From NCBI RefSeq assembly GCF_001509795.1, contig NZ_LLZN01000090.1, positions 1-23,757 of the forward strand: a stretch of DNA of 23,757 bases, given 5' to 3'. The position numbers and the translations under genes are program-made. This DNA is from Streptomyces sp. NRRL WC-3605 (lineage in GTDB: Bacteria > Actinomycetota > Actinomycetes > Streptomycetales > Streptomycetaceae). Shown here one piece after another: positions 7,938 to 16,082 of this stretch; the stretch's first letter is position 1, and the number at the start of each line of letters is the position of its first letter. Below the pieces are notes generated by a model. It worked only from the letters and a program-made list of their open reading frames with translations, did no database searches and was not told where the DNA came from.

Positions 7938-9044
7938 ATGTTGGATCCGAGTCATGGCCAGCGGGGGGCAGGTAGCCAGGCAGGTGGTTCTTCGCTCATC
8001 CTCAACTATCCAACGGCCATGCAGTTTCCGGCCATGCCGTCGCCTGAGAAGATCGTCTTCACCTACGATCCCGACGAGTTCGAGAAGTTCGTCGAGGAGT
8101 GGGTGCCCGCGCTGGACAGCCTGTACGTGAGGGTGGAGCGCCAAGGAGGTGCTGGCGACCACGGCATCGACGTGGCCGCATTCCTCACTCGCCAGGGCCT
8201 GGAAGGTCCCTGGCACAACTACCAGTGCAAGCGCTACAAGGGAACGCTGGCTTGGAGCACCGCCGCGGGCGAGATTCGGAAGATGTTCGCGGGCGTGGTC
8301 ACCGGTCAGTTCATCGTGCCGGAGCAATACACCTTCGTCGCCCCGTCCATCGGCCCCAGCCTGCAACAGGCCCTGCAACGCCCGGTCGGTACCCGCAAGG
8401 ACTTCGTGGAGGCGCTGCGCGAAACTACGGACAAGGTCATCACAGACCTGGGCCCGCGGTTGAGGCGCGAGGTCGAGGAGTTGGCTGCGGACACGTCGTT
8501 CGAGATCTTCCAGACCGTCAACATGAAGAAGATGCTTGAACAGCACAAAACTACTGACTTCTGGGTGAAGCGATTCCCACCGGAGTCCCCGCCCCGCCCG
8601 GCCGTCATGGAACCGCCCGAGAAGCCGGAGCCGCGCGAGGCCCGCTACGTGCAGCAGCTCGTCCAGGTCTACGCCGAGCGCTGGCCCAGTGATGCCAGCA
8701 CCGTTACCCAGATTGCGCAGCATCCCACGGCTGGCCCGCACTTGCGCCACCAGCGTGAGGCGTTCTTCAGCGCCGAATCTCTGCGCCGCTTCGGGGAGGA
8801 GGCCTACCCTGAAGGTCATTTCGAGGCCATCGTCAAGGACATATACGACGCCGTGGTCGACGTGGCAAGGGATGACCACCCCACGGGGTGGAAGCGCCTA
8901 CAGGCCGTCACCTCGCAAGCGATCAGTGCCGGGCTGACGCAGACGGTTTTCGCTCAGCACGTGAGAACTCTGGACCGTACCGGGGTATGTCATCACCTGG
9001 CGAACGAGAACGAGCTCACGTGGTGTGAGGGAGAAGGGACATGA
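7938..9044 (+). CDS. ABC-3C system effector with Mrr-like nuclease domain
   Basis: This 368-residue protein is the effector of an ABC-three-component system, a class associated with conflict with phages and other invaders. The N-terminus has the conserved start GSQ..SS.ILNYPTAMQFPAM, then FEKFVEEW. The nuclease fold shows GDHGIDVAAF (Asp78) and NYQCKRYKG (Gln96 and Lys98), the D...QxK form of the PD-(D/E)xK site. The C-terminal half (after about residue 200) is the helical part typical of these effectors and is expected to contact the middle component. ATG at 7938 is chosen because the conserved region starts shortly after it; GGGGGAG sits immediately before it, and the open frame reaches back to 7674 through unrelated sequence. 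The stop overlaps the next gene by ATGA. Confidence 0.82.
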   Translation: MLDPSHGQRGAGSQAGGSSLILNYPTAMQFPAMPSPEKIVFTYDPDEFEKFVEEWVPALDSLYVRVERQGGAGDHGIDVAAFLTRQGLEGPWHNYQCKRYKGTLAWSTAAGEIRKMFAGVVTGQFIVPEQYTFVAPSIGPSLQQALQRPVGTRKDFVEALRETTDKVITDLGPRLRREVEELAADTSFEIFQTVNMKKMLEQHKTTDFWVKRFPPESPPRPAVMEPPEKPEPREARYVQQLVQVYAERWPSDASTVTQIAQHPTAGPHLRHQREAFFSAESLRRFGEEAYPEGHFEAIVKDIYDAVVDVARDDHPTGWKRLQAVTSQAISAGLTQTVFAQHVRTLDRTGVCHHLANENELTWCEGEGT

Positions 9045-9508
9045 AGCCGCTGAACAGCCCACTGGAGATCGGCGTGCGGGCACTGGTGCTGCTCTCGGAG
9101 AGCCATCCCGATGCTTTGGACCTGTCCCAGCTCGCGCTCTTAGACCATGCCGCGCTACACAGCGGAGAGTTCGACGGACCGCCAAGCCTGCACCCGGATC
9201 TGCCAGCTCGCTCGGGAGAGCTCGGCCTGAAGCGCACGGTCCTTGAACAGGCCCTTCTGGTGCTCATCCGCGCCGGCCTGGCCGAACTCGAAGCTGACGG
9301 GACTGGCCTGGTCTACCGGGCCACGGAACGCGGCCCGGCCTTCGTGGACGTTCTTGAAGCCCCGTACGTGCTGCGGCTCCGCGAGCGCGCCGAGTGGGCC
9401 GTCCATCAATGGGCCCCGGACATCGATGTACGCGCCACCACCCAGTCCCTGCTAACGACTCCCCCCGCCCCCATGACCTCCCGCCCGTTCGAGGGCCCTC
9501 GTGGGTAG
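9041..9508 (+). CDS. ABC-3C system middle component
   Basis: This 155-residue protein has the typical start NSPLEIGVRALVLLSE followed by LDLSQLALLDHAALHSGEF, the hallmark of the middle component that links effector and ATPase in ABC-3C systems. Further on, LKRTVLEQALLVLIRAGLAE and a Tyr-Arg-Ala-Thr strand resemble a winged helix. ATG at 9041 overlaps the effector stop by four bases and is preceded by GGGAGAAGGGA. Its own stop lies within the start region of the ATPase gene, with an eight-base overlap. The tight order effector, middle component, ATPase supports the assignment more than the sequence alone. Confidence 0.8.
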   Translation: MKPLNSPLEIGVRALVLLSESHPDALDLSQLALLDHAALHSGEFDGPPSLHPDLPARSGELGLKRTVLEQALLVLIRAGLAELEADGTGLVYRATERGPAFVDVLEAPYVLRLRERAEWAVHQWAPDIDVRATTQSLLTTPPAPMTSRPFEGPRG

Positions 9509-11333
9509 TCTCCAGCTGGTCCACCTCACTTACGCCGGCTCGGGCAAGCCATCAGCGCAAATCGTCTTCGGCCCCGAGCTGACCACCATCTACGGTGCCT
9601 CCGACACGGGGAAGACCTTCATCGTCAGGTCGGTCGAGTACATGCTCGGCGGCGCCAAGCTGACCATGGTCCCGGAAGCCGAGGGATACACCCAGATTCT
9701 GCTCGGGCTGCTCCTGCCCGACGGCAGCCCGCTGACTCTCGTCCGGCGCCCCGGCACCAACTCCACGCATCTGCATCGCGAGGACCTCCGCGACCTGGTC
9801 CACCGCCCCGCGGACGCCATCGTGAACTCGGTGCACAACGCCCGCAGCAAGAACAGCCTCTCGATCCACCTGATGCGCGCTATGGGTCTAGATGAGGTCC
9901 TCATCCGCAAGAACGAAGCCGGTGGCACCCGCTCCCTGGCGCTGACCGACCTGGTGCACCTGTCCGTGGTTACAGAGGACCGCATGATCGCCATGCCCTC
10001 CCCGGTCCTACGCACCGGCACCGCCAGCACCCGCACCGCGGAGACGTCGGTCATGCGCTTCCTCCTGACCGGGGAGGGAGACCCTTCCATCGACACCGGG
10101 CCCAACGCGGGGCAGCGGCGTGTGAACAGGGGACAGATCAACCTCCTGGACCAGCTCGTGCTCGACTTGTCCGCGAAGCTTGAGTCGAACGAGTCTGAGC
10201 GCGACCTCAGGGACCGCCTCGCGCGGGTCAAAACCGCGATCAACGCGCAAAACATCGCCCTGCACGCGGCCAACGAAGGTCACCGCGAAGCGGTACGCGA
10301 GCGCATGACGCACGCTCGCCGTCTCGCTGGGCTAGACGAGCGGCTGGCCGAGGTCAGCGACCTGCTTGGACGGTTTAGCCTGCTGGAAGACCAGTACCGC
10401 TCCGATCTTGAGCGGTTGGTCATGGTCAACGAGGCCGGCAGCATCCTCGGCTACTTCCGCGTCGGAACGTGCGTCTTTTGCGGAGCAGATCCCGAGCACC
10501 AGCACCCCGACCACAGCCAGCAGGAGGCCACTCAGCTCCACATTGCGGTGCAGGCGGAGGCCGCGAAGACGACCGCCCTGCTCACCGACCTCCTGCCGAC
10601 CATCGCCGACCTCGCCCGCGAACAAGAGGAAATCACCCAGACCTGGCAGGCCGTCAAGGACGACCTGGAGACGCTGGACGAACTCATCGCCGAAGCCGAG
10701 GGCCAGCTCGCACCGCTCCGGGAGGGCCTTCAAGAACTGCTGGACGCACGATCAGCAGTCGAGCGGGCACTGGAACTGCATGCGCGGATCGCGGAACTTG
10801 AGGACAAGCGCTCCCGCCTCGACGGAGAGGGAGCGGTGCCCGCTAGCCGGCCTGCGCAGTACATCGCCGCTCGGGTCGTCAACAACTTCGACTCGGTCCT
10901 CCAACGGACCCTGAGCAGCTGGGAAGTACCAGCAGTCGACAACTCCGGGTACGACCAGTACAACGCCGAGATCCGGGCCGGGGGCCGCCCTCGCGCCGGT
11001 CGTGGCAAGGGCGTGCGATCCGTCCTGCATTCGGCCTTCACTACCTCCCTGGCCCGCTTCTGCATCGAACAAGACCTCCCGCATCTCGGCTTCGTCGTCC
11101 TTGACTCCCCCGTGGTCACCTACCGCCAGCCCGTGAAGAACACCCCACAAGACCCCGACCTACCCGACGTGCGCATCACATCCACTGTCGTGGATCGCTT
11201 CTACGAGGACATGCTCGCCTTCCCCGGCCAAGCTGTGATCATCGAGAACGGCGATCCACCCCTCGGCGTCCTCTCCGAGGCCACCACCTACAATTTCACC
11301 GCCGCCGACGGTCGCCCTGGCTTCCTCCCGTGA
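9501..11333 (+). CDS. ABC-3C system ATPase (SMC/Rad50-like, DUF3732 type)
   Basis: This 610-residue ATPase drives the ABC-3C system. The Walker A motif is GASDTGKT (residues 32-39). A long helical middle part (about 215-450) looks like coiled coil and is interrupted near its centre by CVFCGADPEHQHPDH (from Cys324), a CxxC plus histidine cluster that could bind zinc at the hinge. The C-terminal part has GRGKGVRSVLHSAF (about 500-513), which fits the ABC signature region, and FVVLDSPVV (Asp535), the Walker B strand with Ser in place of the usual Glu. GTG at 9501 overlaps the middle component gene by eight bases. A hairpin follows 19 bases after the stop, closing the operon. Confidence 0.85.
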   Translation: MGSLQLVHLTYAGSGKPSAQIVFGPELTTIYGASDTGKTFIVRSVEYMLGGAKLTMVPEAEGYTQILLGLLLPDGSPLTLVRRPGTNSTHLHREDLRDLVHRPADAIVNSVHNARSKNSLSIHLMRAMGLDEVLIRKNEAGGTRSLALTDLVHLSVVTEDRMIAMPSPVLRTGTASTRTAETSVMRFLLTGEGDPSIDTGPNAGQRRVNRGQINLLDQLVLDLSAKLESNESERDLRDRLARVKTAINAQNIALHAANEGHREAVRERMTHARRLAGLDERLAEVSDLLGRFSLLEDQYRSDLERLVMVNEAGSILGYFRVGTCVFCGADPEHQHPDHSQQEATQLHIAVQAEAAKTTALLTDLLPTIADLAREQEEITQTWQAVKDDLETLDELIAEAEGQLAPLREGLQELLDARSAVERALELHARIAELEDKRSRLDGEGAVPASRPAQYIAARVVNNFDSVLQRTLSSWEVPAVDNSGYDQYNAEIRAGGRPRAGRGKGVRSVLHSAFTTSLARFCIEQDLPHLGFVVLDSPVVTYRQPVKNTPQDPDLPDVRITSTVVDRFYEDMLAFPGQAVIIENGDPPLGVLSEATTYNFTAADGRPGFLP

Positions 11334-11351
11334 TCCCGTCGATTCCGCGAT

Positions 11352-11371
11352 CTGCAGCGCCAGCGCTGCAG
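11352..11371 (+). terminator. Hairpin terminator after the ABC-3C operon
   Basis: CTGCAGCG (11352-11359) pairs perfectly with CGCTGCAG (11364-11371) around the four-base loop CCAG, shortly after the ATPase stop. No T-run follows. Confidence 0.5.
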
Positions 11372-11407
11372 CAAGGAAGCCTTTAATGCCCTACGCAATC
11401 TCCTTAG

Positions 11408-11496
11408 CGGTACAGCTATTGCGCTTCTGATACGTGAGACAAGTAGCCGACAGCACATCGGGGCTCATGTACGGCGCTGAGAACGGTACAGCTGTT
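11408..11496. repeat. Pair of CGGTACAGCTNTT direct repeats
   Basis: CGGTACAGCTATT (11408-11420) and CGGTACAGCTGTT (11484-11496) differ at one base and lie 76 bases apart, between the ABC-3C terminator and the IS3 relic. They may be regulatory sites or the edge of a rearrangement; nothing shows which. Confidence 0.3.
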
Positions 11497-11810
11497 CACT
11501 GTCTAGGTTCGAGTTCCGCCGCGAACAAGACGGCAGCCGCCTTGAGGATTCCGTTAAGGCGGCGCAGGTCAGCGTTCTCCTTTTCAAGCTGACGGACTCG
11601 GGCATTGGTACTCGCGGCAGTTTCTACATTTCGACCAGCTTCCGCATCGGCTTTTTTAACCCAGTGCCGAAGTACCTCGGGATGTACCCCCACCAGTTCC
11701 CCTACCTGTCGCACGACGCCGGAGCGTCCGGGGCTGGTCGGCCTCATCTCAGTGACCATCTGGACTGCCCGCTCAATCAATTCTGGTGGGTACTTCCTCG
11801 GGGCCGGCAT
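11496..11810 (-). CDS. IS3-family transposase OrfA (orphan)
   Basis: The 104-residue product starts MPAPRKYPPELIERAVQMV and has the OrfA helix-turn-helix (VGELVGVHPEVLRHWVKKAD). A leucine-rich coiled coil follows (ARVRQLEKENADLRRLN), ending ILKAAAVLFAAELEPRQ. This is essentially full length for OrfA, which binds the element ends. OrfB, with the DDE catalytic domain, should follow on the same strand below 11496. Only 160 bases separate it from the ABC-3C gene, and no such sequence is there. The element is therefore a dead remnant. An upstream extension to 11903 is open but not family-like. The insert next to the defence operon marks past mobile-element activity. Confidence 0.8.
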   Translation of the reverse strand: MPAPRKYPPELIERAVQMVTEMRPTSPGRSGVVRQVGELVGVHPEVLRHWVKKADAEAGRNVETAASTNARVRQLEKENADLRRLNGILKAAAVLFAAELEPRQ

Positions 11811-11946
11811 AGAGGCGTCCTCTCCAAGAAACTTGGCTTCGGCGACGGCCACTTCTTGACTCGACAAGCCTGAAGCACAGCGCTCAGCGCCGATTATGCA
11901 CAACTGTTCATGGCAGTCAAATGGGCGCAGATGTCAAGTCAAGTTC

Positions 11947-12201
11947 GTGCCTCGCCTTGATCCGCCTGATCCTCAACTCCACACCTTCGGCATGCATGTG
12001 CGTCGGTTACGTGAGGCTCGTGGGCTCACCCTTGAGGAGCTCGCCAGCAGAAGTGGCATGAGCTTCCGCGGAGTGGTCTACATCGAGCACGGACGTCGCA
12101 ACCCAAGCTTGACCACCTTGATCAAGCTTGCCCGCGGCTTGCAGACCGAGCCTTCCACGCTCCTCGGAGTCTTCGACAGCCACGACTGGAGCGGCGGCTG
12201 A
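11947..12201 (+). CDS. XRE-family transcriptional regulator
   Basis: This short Cro/CI-type helix-turn-helix protein has 84 residues from GTG at 11947. After HTFGMHVRRLREARGLTLEE comes LASRSGMSFRGVVYIEHGRR and NPSLTTLIKLARGLQ, the five-helix HTH_3 pattern in full. Such single-domain regulators usually control neighbouring genes in mobile or defence modules. The start is uncertain: no candidate (ATG 11896, GTG 11947, ATG 11992) has a good ribosome binding site. 11947 is chosen because homologues of this type usually have about 15 residues before the first helix. The HEPN-like gene begins 233 bases downstream and is a possible target. Confidence 0.78.
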   Translation: MPRLDPPDPQLHTFGMHVRRLREARGLTLEELASRSGMSFRGVVYIEHGRRNPSLTTLIKLARGLQTEPSTLLGVFDSHDWSGG

Positions 12202-12420
12202 ACCGCTTCGGGTCTGATGGAGCTCTCTCCCCCGGCTGCCGGCGGCGGTTCTCGCGGAGCTCTTGGGAATCAGTCCGGAAACGGCGACCGCCTGGCCCCA
12301 GTCCGGAGGCAACTGGGCTCGATACGCCGCACAACTCCACGACCGACCCCACTCCCAAGCTTCACTGAGCCGCACAGCGGACGCTGGTGAAACTCCGAGC
12401 GCACGACGGCCCAGCGGTCC

Positions 12421-12426
12421 TATCGT
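12421..12426 (+). promoter_or_regulatory. Possible -10 element for leaderless HEPN-like mRNA
   Basis: TATCGT fits TAnnnT and ends seven bases before the ATG at 12434, the spacing seen in actinobacterial leaderless promoters. No clear -35 box is seen and there is no Shine-Dalgarno sequence. Confidence 0.25.
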
Positions 12427-12433
12427 TTCGGCC

Positions 12434-13360
12434 ATGGACGCAGAGCATTTGAAGGGTTCATCCCACAGATGGATGAATGCCGCACTGGCGGCTTTTGTCG
12501 AGGGCCCCGAGAGCCACGACTTCGCCGTTCACCATGCTGGAGTCGCTACGGAGCACCTACTCAAGGCATACCTCGCCGGGATTCATCCAGCTCTGATCGT
12601 CGACGGTCGGCACTTCGACTCGTTGCTCCATGCCACAGGCCTGAGCTCCCACGCAGGCCCGCTGACCAAGGTCAAGACCATCGGCCTTGTTGACGCCTAC
12701 GTGCGGGTGGTCAAGCTTCTGCCCGGAAAAATCCCGATCAGCAAAGAGGATCTCGAACCCCTGGCGGACGCCCGCAACGGAGTTGCCCACAGCGCGATAC
12801 ACGACTCGGCACAATCCGAAGCAGTGTTCACGGCCTGTCTGCGCTTGGTAGATCCGGTTCTCGAAGAATTGAAAGTTGATCCGAACAGCTACTGGGGCCC
12901 ATACCTGGTCCTGCACGACAAACTGGTCGATGAACAGGTGCGACAGGAACGCGTTGCGGCGGAAGCTCTGCTGGTCAAGGCCCGTTCGTTGTTCGAGCAG
13001 CGCTTCGGTCACATGGCACCCAAAGAGCGTGATGTTGTTCTGGCCGCAATCACCAGCAAGCCGATGATCACCATGGGCCGAGAAGCATCAGTGGAGTGTC
13101 CGGCCTGCGGCTCTCAGGGGTGGATGGCTGGCGAAGTGGAGGCCATCCACATCCACAACGACGGCCAGTTCACGGTCGACCCGAAGGAGGTTTTCCTCGC
13201 CCCCCACAGGTTTCACTGCGCAGCGTGCGACCTCGAAGTGGGCACCAAGCTTCTCGTGCACTTGGGCGACCTACCCCGGGGCATCTTCTTGGATGCCAAC
13301 CCTCATGACTACATCGACGACGAACCGCCAGTGGACGAAGACATCTACAGAGGGCGTTGA
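12434..13360 (+). CDS. HEPN-like protein with C-terminal zinc ribbon
   Basis: The 308-residue product has an all-helical N-terminal half with FAVHHAGVATEHLLKAYLAG (residues 30-49) and LADARNGVAHSA, which holds an Rx4H motif (Arg114, His119). This is the spacing of the catalytic motif of HEPN ribonucleases, found widely in defence and toxin systems. After a helical linker, Cys222 and Cys225 (CPAC) pair with Cys262 and Cys265 (CAAC) to form a probable zinc ribbon. The tail is acidic. ATG at 12434 is used because the homologous helices begin soon after. There is no ribosome binding site, but TATCGT at 12421-12426 is suitably placed for a leaderless message. It may instead be a DUF4145-like sensor without activity. 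It is convergent with the helicase gene. Confidence 0.6.
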   Translation: MDAEHLKGSSHRWMNAALAAFVEGPESHDFAVHHAGVATEHLLKAYLAGIHPALIVDGRHFDSLLHATGLSSHAGPLTKVKTIGLVDAYVRVVKLLPGKIPISKEDLEPLADARNGVAHSAIHDSAQSEAVFTACLRLVDPVLEELKVDPNSYWGPYLVLHDKLVDEQVRQERVAAEALLVKARSLFEQRFGHMAPKERDVVLAAITSKPMITMGREASVECPACGSQGWMAGEVEAIHIHNDGQFTVDPKEVFLAPHRFHCAACDLEVGTKLLVHLGDLPRGIFLDANPHDYIDDEPPVDEDIYRGR

Positions 13361-13505
13361 GCCCAACCGCCCTCATTTGCGGATTCTGTTAGCCAAAGTT
13401 GCCAATATCCCAAGAAGGGGAGCTTAACCAGTCAATTCTCCTTCTTTGAGCTTGCCAAGAAGACAGATGTGAGTCGCTGGATAGGGTGGTCTAGAGAGCT
13501 CGCTA

Positions 13506-13540
13506 CTTGGGGCCGCCGACCATAGGCCGGCGGCCCCAAG
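13506..13540. terminator. Bidirectional terminator between convergent genes
   Basis: CTTGGGGCCGCCG (13506-13518) pairs perfectly with CGGCGGCCCCAAG (13528-13540), a 13-bp stem with a nine-base loop. It separates the HEPN-like gene and the helicase gene, which face each other, and can serve both. A weaker imperfect dyad (AAGAAGGGGAG at 13412, CTCCTTCTT at 13438) lies before it. Confidence 0.8.
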
Positions 13541-13562
13541 GCGTTTACCGGTTGAGATCGAT

Positions 13563-16082
13563 TCAGACCTTACGTGCCGAGCTGGCGTAAGTATTGAAAA
13601 GTTGATCTCCGTTCAGGCGGTTTGCCACGAGATGGGTAGCAACACTGGCCTCGTCACGCCACAGACCCAGACCGTCGGCCAGAGCAACCGTGTACTTGGT
13701 TACGGCGGCTTTGAGAGCGTCGAGCTTGTCTGGCGTGATGACGACCATGCCCGGCTCCGGAGTGCCCAGCGAGTCGCAAATATTGCTGGGGTGGAGCATG
13801 ACCGGCAGCGGACTGGCTTCCGGATACTCGCTGCGATCCCATCGGACGCTGCCGCCTAGCTGGTTCAGATCGTGCTTCGAGATGGTGTTGGTGGTGCAGC
13901 CCGTCTTGAGTTCTGTGACGGCGTGCCGAGTCGGACTGAGGATCCAGAGGTTGTCTGGACCCTCGCCGCCGCTCTCCTTGTCGGGGCGGCTGCTGGCGAA
14001 CCCAAGGTGTCGTCCCAGCTGTTGCCACGCAGCTTCGGCCTGATTTGTACGCTCCTCATCCCAGGCGATGTCCTCCAGCATGGCCTTGACTCCGAGGACG
14101 AGCTGGGTTGGATTGTCGTACGTTGCGGTCAAGAACGCGGCTGCTTCTCGGGCTTGAACCGCCCCGGCCTTGGCCTTGGCGGGGGCGATGCCAGCAGCAG
14201 GTCGCAACACCGCGTGGTTGAGTCCCGCGGCGTTCACGAGCACCTGCTGAGCCCGGTGCGAGTCGGTGAAGTGGACGTATCCAGCCCGCTGCTCCATCAG
14301 CCATCCCCGCAAGGCTGCATCATCCGTCTGGTTGATCACCTGCACAAAACGTTCAGCTGCGTTGCTGGTCTGGCCAACGACGGCCAGGTCGAATGCCTGC
14401 CGACTCGCGACGGCCTCGGGGCGGATTCTCGTGTACTCGGCGTAGCGGACCGTGGCCGTGCGACGCCGACTCTCCTCAACCCAGGCCGGATCCCGGCTGA
14501 GGAAGACGGAGAGAGCCTCCCGAATCGAGTCGATTCCCTCACCTCTGATCTGGAGAGCCAGTTCCTGGCTGAGCCCAAGCTGGGCCTGGGTGGCGTTGGA
14601 GAACATCGACAGGCGGTTAGGCTCCGTCGTGGCTCTGGCGAGGTTGGCTCCGAGAAGGAGAACTGCACAGTGGTCATCCCGATCACGCACTCCTCGCCCC
14701 ATGCCCTGCTCGATCCTCTGGATCTCACGTGCTGTGACGGTCGGGCTGCCGGTCAGGGCATCCGCTTCGCGGCGGTCGGCGCCGCTCATCGGGGTGGGGA
14801 CGCCGTCGAGGATCAGGAGGCGGCAGGCGTCGCCGGGCAGGTCGACCCCGTCGTATTTGTTGATCAAGACCACGAGGCGGCCGCGTGTGGACTTGAGGGA
14901 TTCCACGCCGGCTGCGAGGTCGTTGACTCTGAGTACTGCGTCTGCGAATGGCTTCCACGGCTCCGCTGCCGGCCCACTGGGCACGATGACGACGACGTTG
15001 ATCGGCTCTGAGTCGGGGGCACCGTCGCCATTCCGATCGCCGTTGGCGAATTGCCGGGCAAGCCATCTGATGGCCCCGGCGTCGAGGTTCGGGTTGAGCG
15101 CCAGCGGAGAAAGGATCAGCCGGTCGCCGAGGTCCGCCGCGCTTCCTGGAGTGACGGGTTTGACCAGGAGTTCGGGGTCGGCATCGAGCGAGGTCACGAG
15201 CACACTGTCGTCTGCGAGAGTGGCAGTGAGGTAGACGCGGCGGCGGGCTTTCGCGAACGACGGGATCATGTGGATCGGTGGGCATGGCGGACGGATCTCG
15301 AAGCCCTGACTGGTCGCGGTCGCGGAACACAGCGGGAGGACGTCCGCGATCAGGGGCCACGCGAACCGGAACTTATCGTTGCTTTCCCGGTGTGGGTGCA
15401 ACAACTCCATGACGTCCTGGGCCCGGTCCGCCCAGGCCCAGAACGGGACACGGATGGCCGCCGTGTACTCCGCTGTACTGATGTCTGCCCATGCCTTCGC
15501 AGACTGTCGGCGCAAGTCGCCCTCGAACATATCCAGGAGCGGCTGGTAGGCGTCGTGCCCGCGGGCGATGTTGAGCGTGAACTGAGCCTCTGTGGCTGCC
15601 AGCGCGGCGTGGGCGTCGTCAACGATCACGGTGCCCAGATCCATGGGAGGGTGTGATCCGCCGATCACTCCGAAGCGGGACCGGCCGTTGATGAGGGTAT
15701 GGAAGGTGGTGATCAGGATTGCCCGTTCGGCGCGGAACTCCATGTCGTCCGGGTCGTTGGCCGTCGCCAGTCCCAGCCGGTGGGCCTCGGCTCGGGCCTG
15801 GGTCGCCAGGTAGTTGTCGGGTGTGAGATAGACGGCCTTGCCAATGTCCTCGTTCAAGGTGCTCTGCGCGATCAGCAGGCCGACGACCGTCTTGCCGCCT
15901 CCCGTGTTCTGCTTGATCACGATGTCATGGTTGTCTCGGATCTCGAACCATGATTCGAGTACCTCGCCCTGTTCCTGACGGAGGTATGGGAAGGGGCGGT
16001 TCGGTAGTCCATTGAAGATGTCGCGTGGGCGGATGAGGGGTGCACGATCGCCCTTGCCCAGCCTGCTCAGATCCAGAGGCAT
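13563..16082 (-). CDS. DEAH-type SF2 helicase
   Basis: This 839-residue helicase from ATG at 16082 starts MPLDLSRLGKGD, with AAGGA just upstream. Open frame continues to GTG 16166, but the conserved sequence starts at the ATG. The motifs are: the Q-like segment YLRQEQGEVL, Walker A in QNTGGGKT (residues 60-65 TGGGKT), VYLTPDNYLA (motif Ia region), Walker B DDAH (155-158) and YLTATLADDS (motif III). Motif VI is in EQGMGRGVRDR. The DDAH box and GMGRGVR resemble the DinG/Rad3 side of SF2 more than Type I restriction subunits. The last 300 residues are an accessory domain of unknown role. It stands alone, with no nuclease partner in an operon. Stand-alone helicases of this type occur in defence islands; its own function is unknown. 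Confidence 0.83.
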   Translation of the reverse strand: MPLDLSRLGKGDRAPLIRPRDIFNGLPNRPFPYLRQEQGEVLESWFEIRDNHDIVIKQNTGGGKTVVGLLIAQSTLNEDIGKAVYLTPDNYLATQARAEAHRLGLATANDPDDMEFRAERAILITTFHTLINGRSRFGVIGGSHPPMDLGTVIVDDAHAALAATEAQFTLNIARGHDAYQPLLDMFEGDLRRQSAKAWADISTAEYTAAIRVPFWAWADRAQDVMELLHPHRESNDKFRFAWPLIADVLPLCSATATSQGFEIRPPCPPIHMIPSFAKARRRVYLTATLADDSVLVTSLDADPELLVKPVTPGSAADLGDRLILSPLALNPNLDAGAIRWLARQFANGDRNGDGAPDSEPINVVVIVPSGPAAEPWKPFADAVLRVNDLAAGVESLKSTRGRLVVLINKYDGVDLPGDACRLLILDGVPTPMSGADRREADALTGSPTVTAREIQRIEQGMGRGVRDRDDHCAVLLLGANLARATTEPNRLSMFSNATQAQLGLSQELALQIRGEGIDSIREALSVFLSRDPAWVEESRRRTATVRYAEYTRIRPEAVASRQAFDLAVVGQTSNAAERFVQVINQTDDAALRGWLMEQRAGYVHFTDSHRAQQVLVNAAGLNHAVLRPAAGIAPAKAKAGAVQAREAAAFLTATYDNPTQLVLGVKAMLEDIAWDEERTNQAEAAWQQLGRHLGFASSRPDKESGGEGPDNLWILSPTRHAVTELKTGCTTNTISKHDLNQLGGSVRWDRSEYPEASPLPVMLHPSNICDSLGTPEPGMVVITPDKLDALKAAVTKYTVALADGLGLWRDEASVATHLVANRLNGDQLFNTYASSARKV

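Noticed and set aside
11811..11903. N-terminal extension of OrfA
   Set aside because: The sequence before MPAPRKYPPEL is not family-like, and OrfA proteins normally begin at that point.
13872..15011. Plus-strand open frame of 379 codons
   Set aside because: Antisense to the helicase, which has a full motif set in the other frame.
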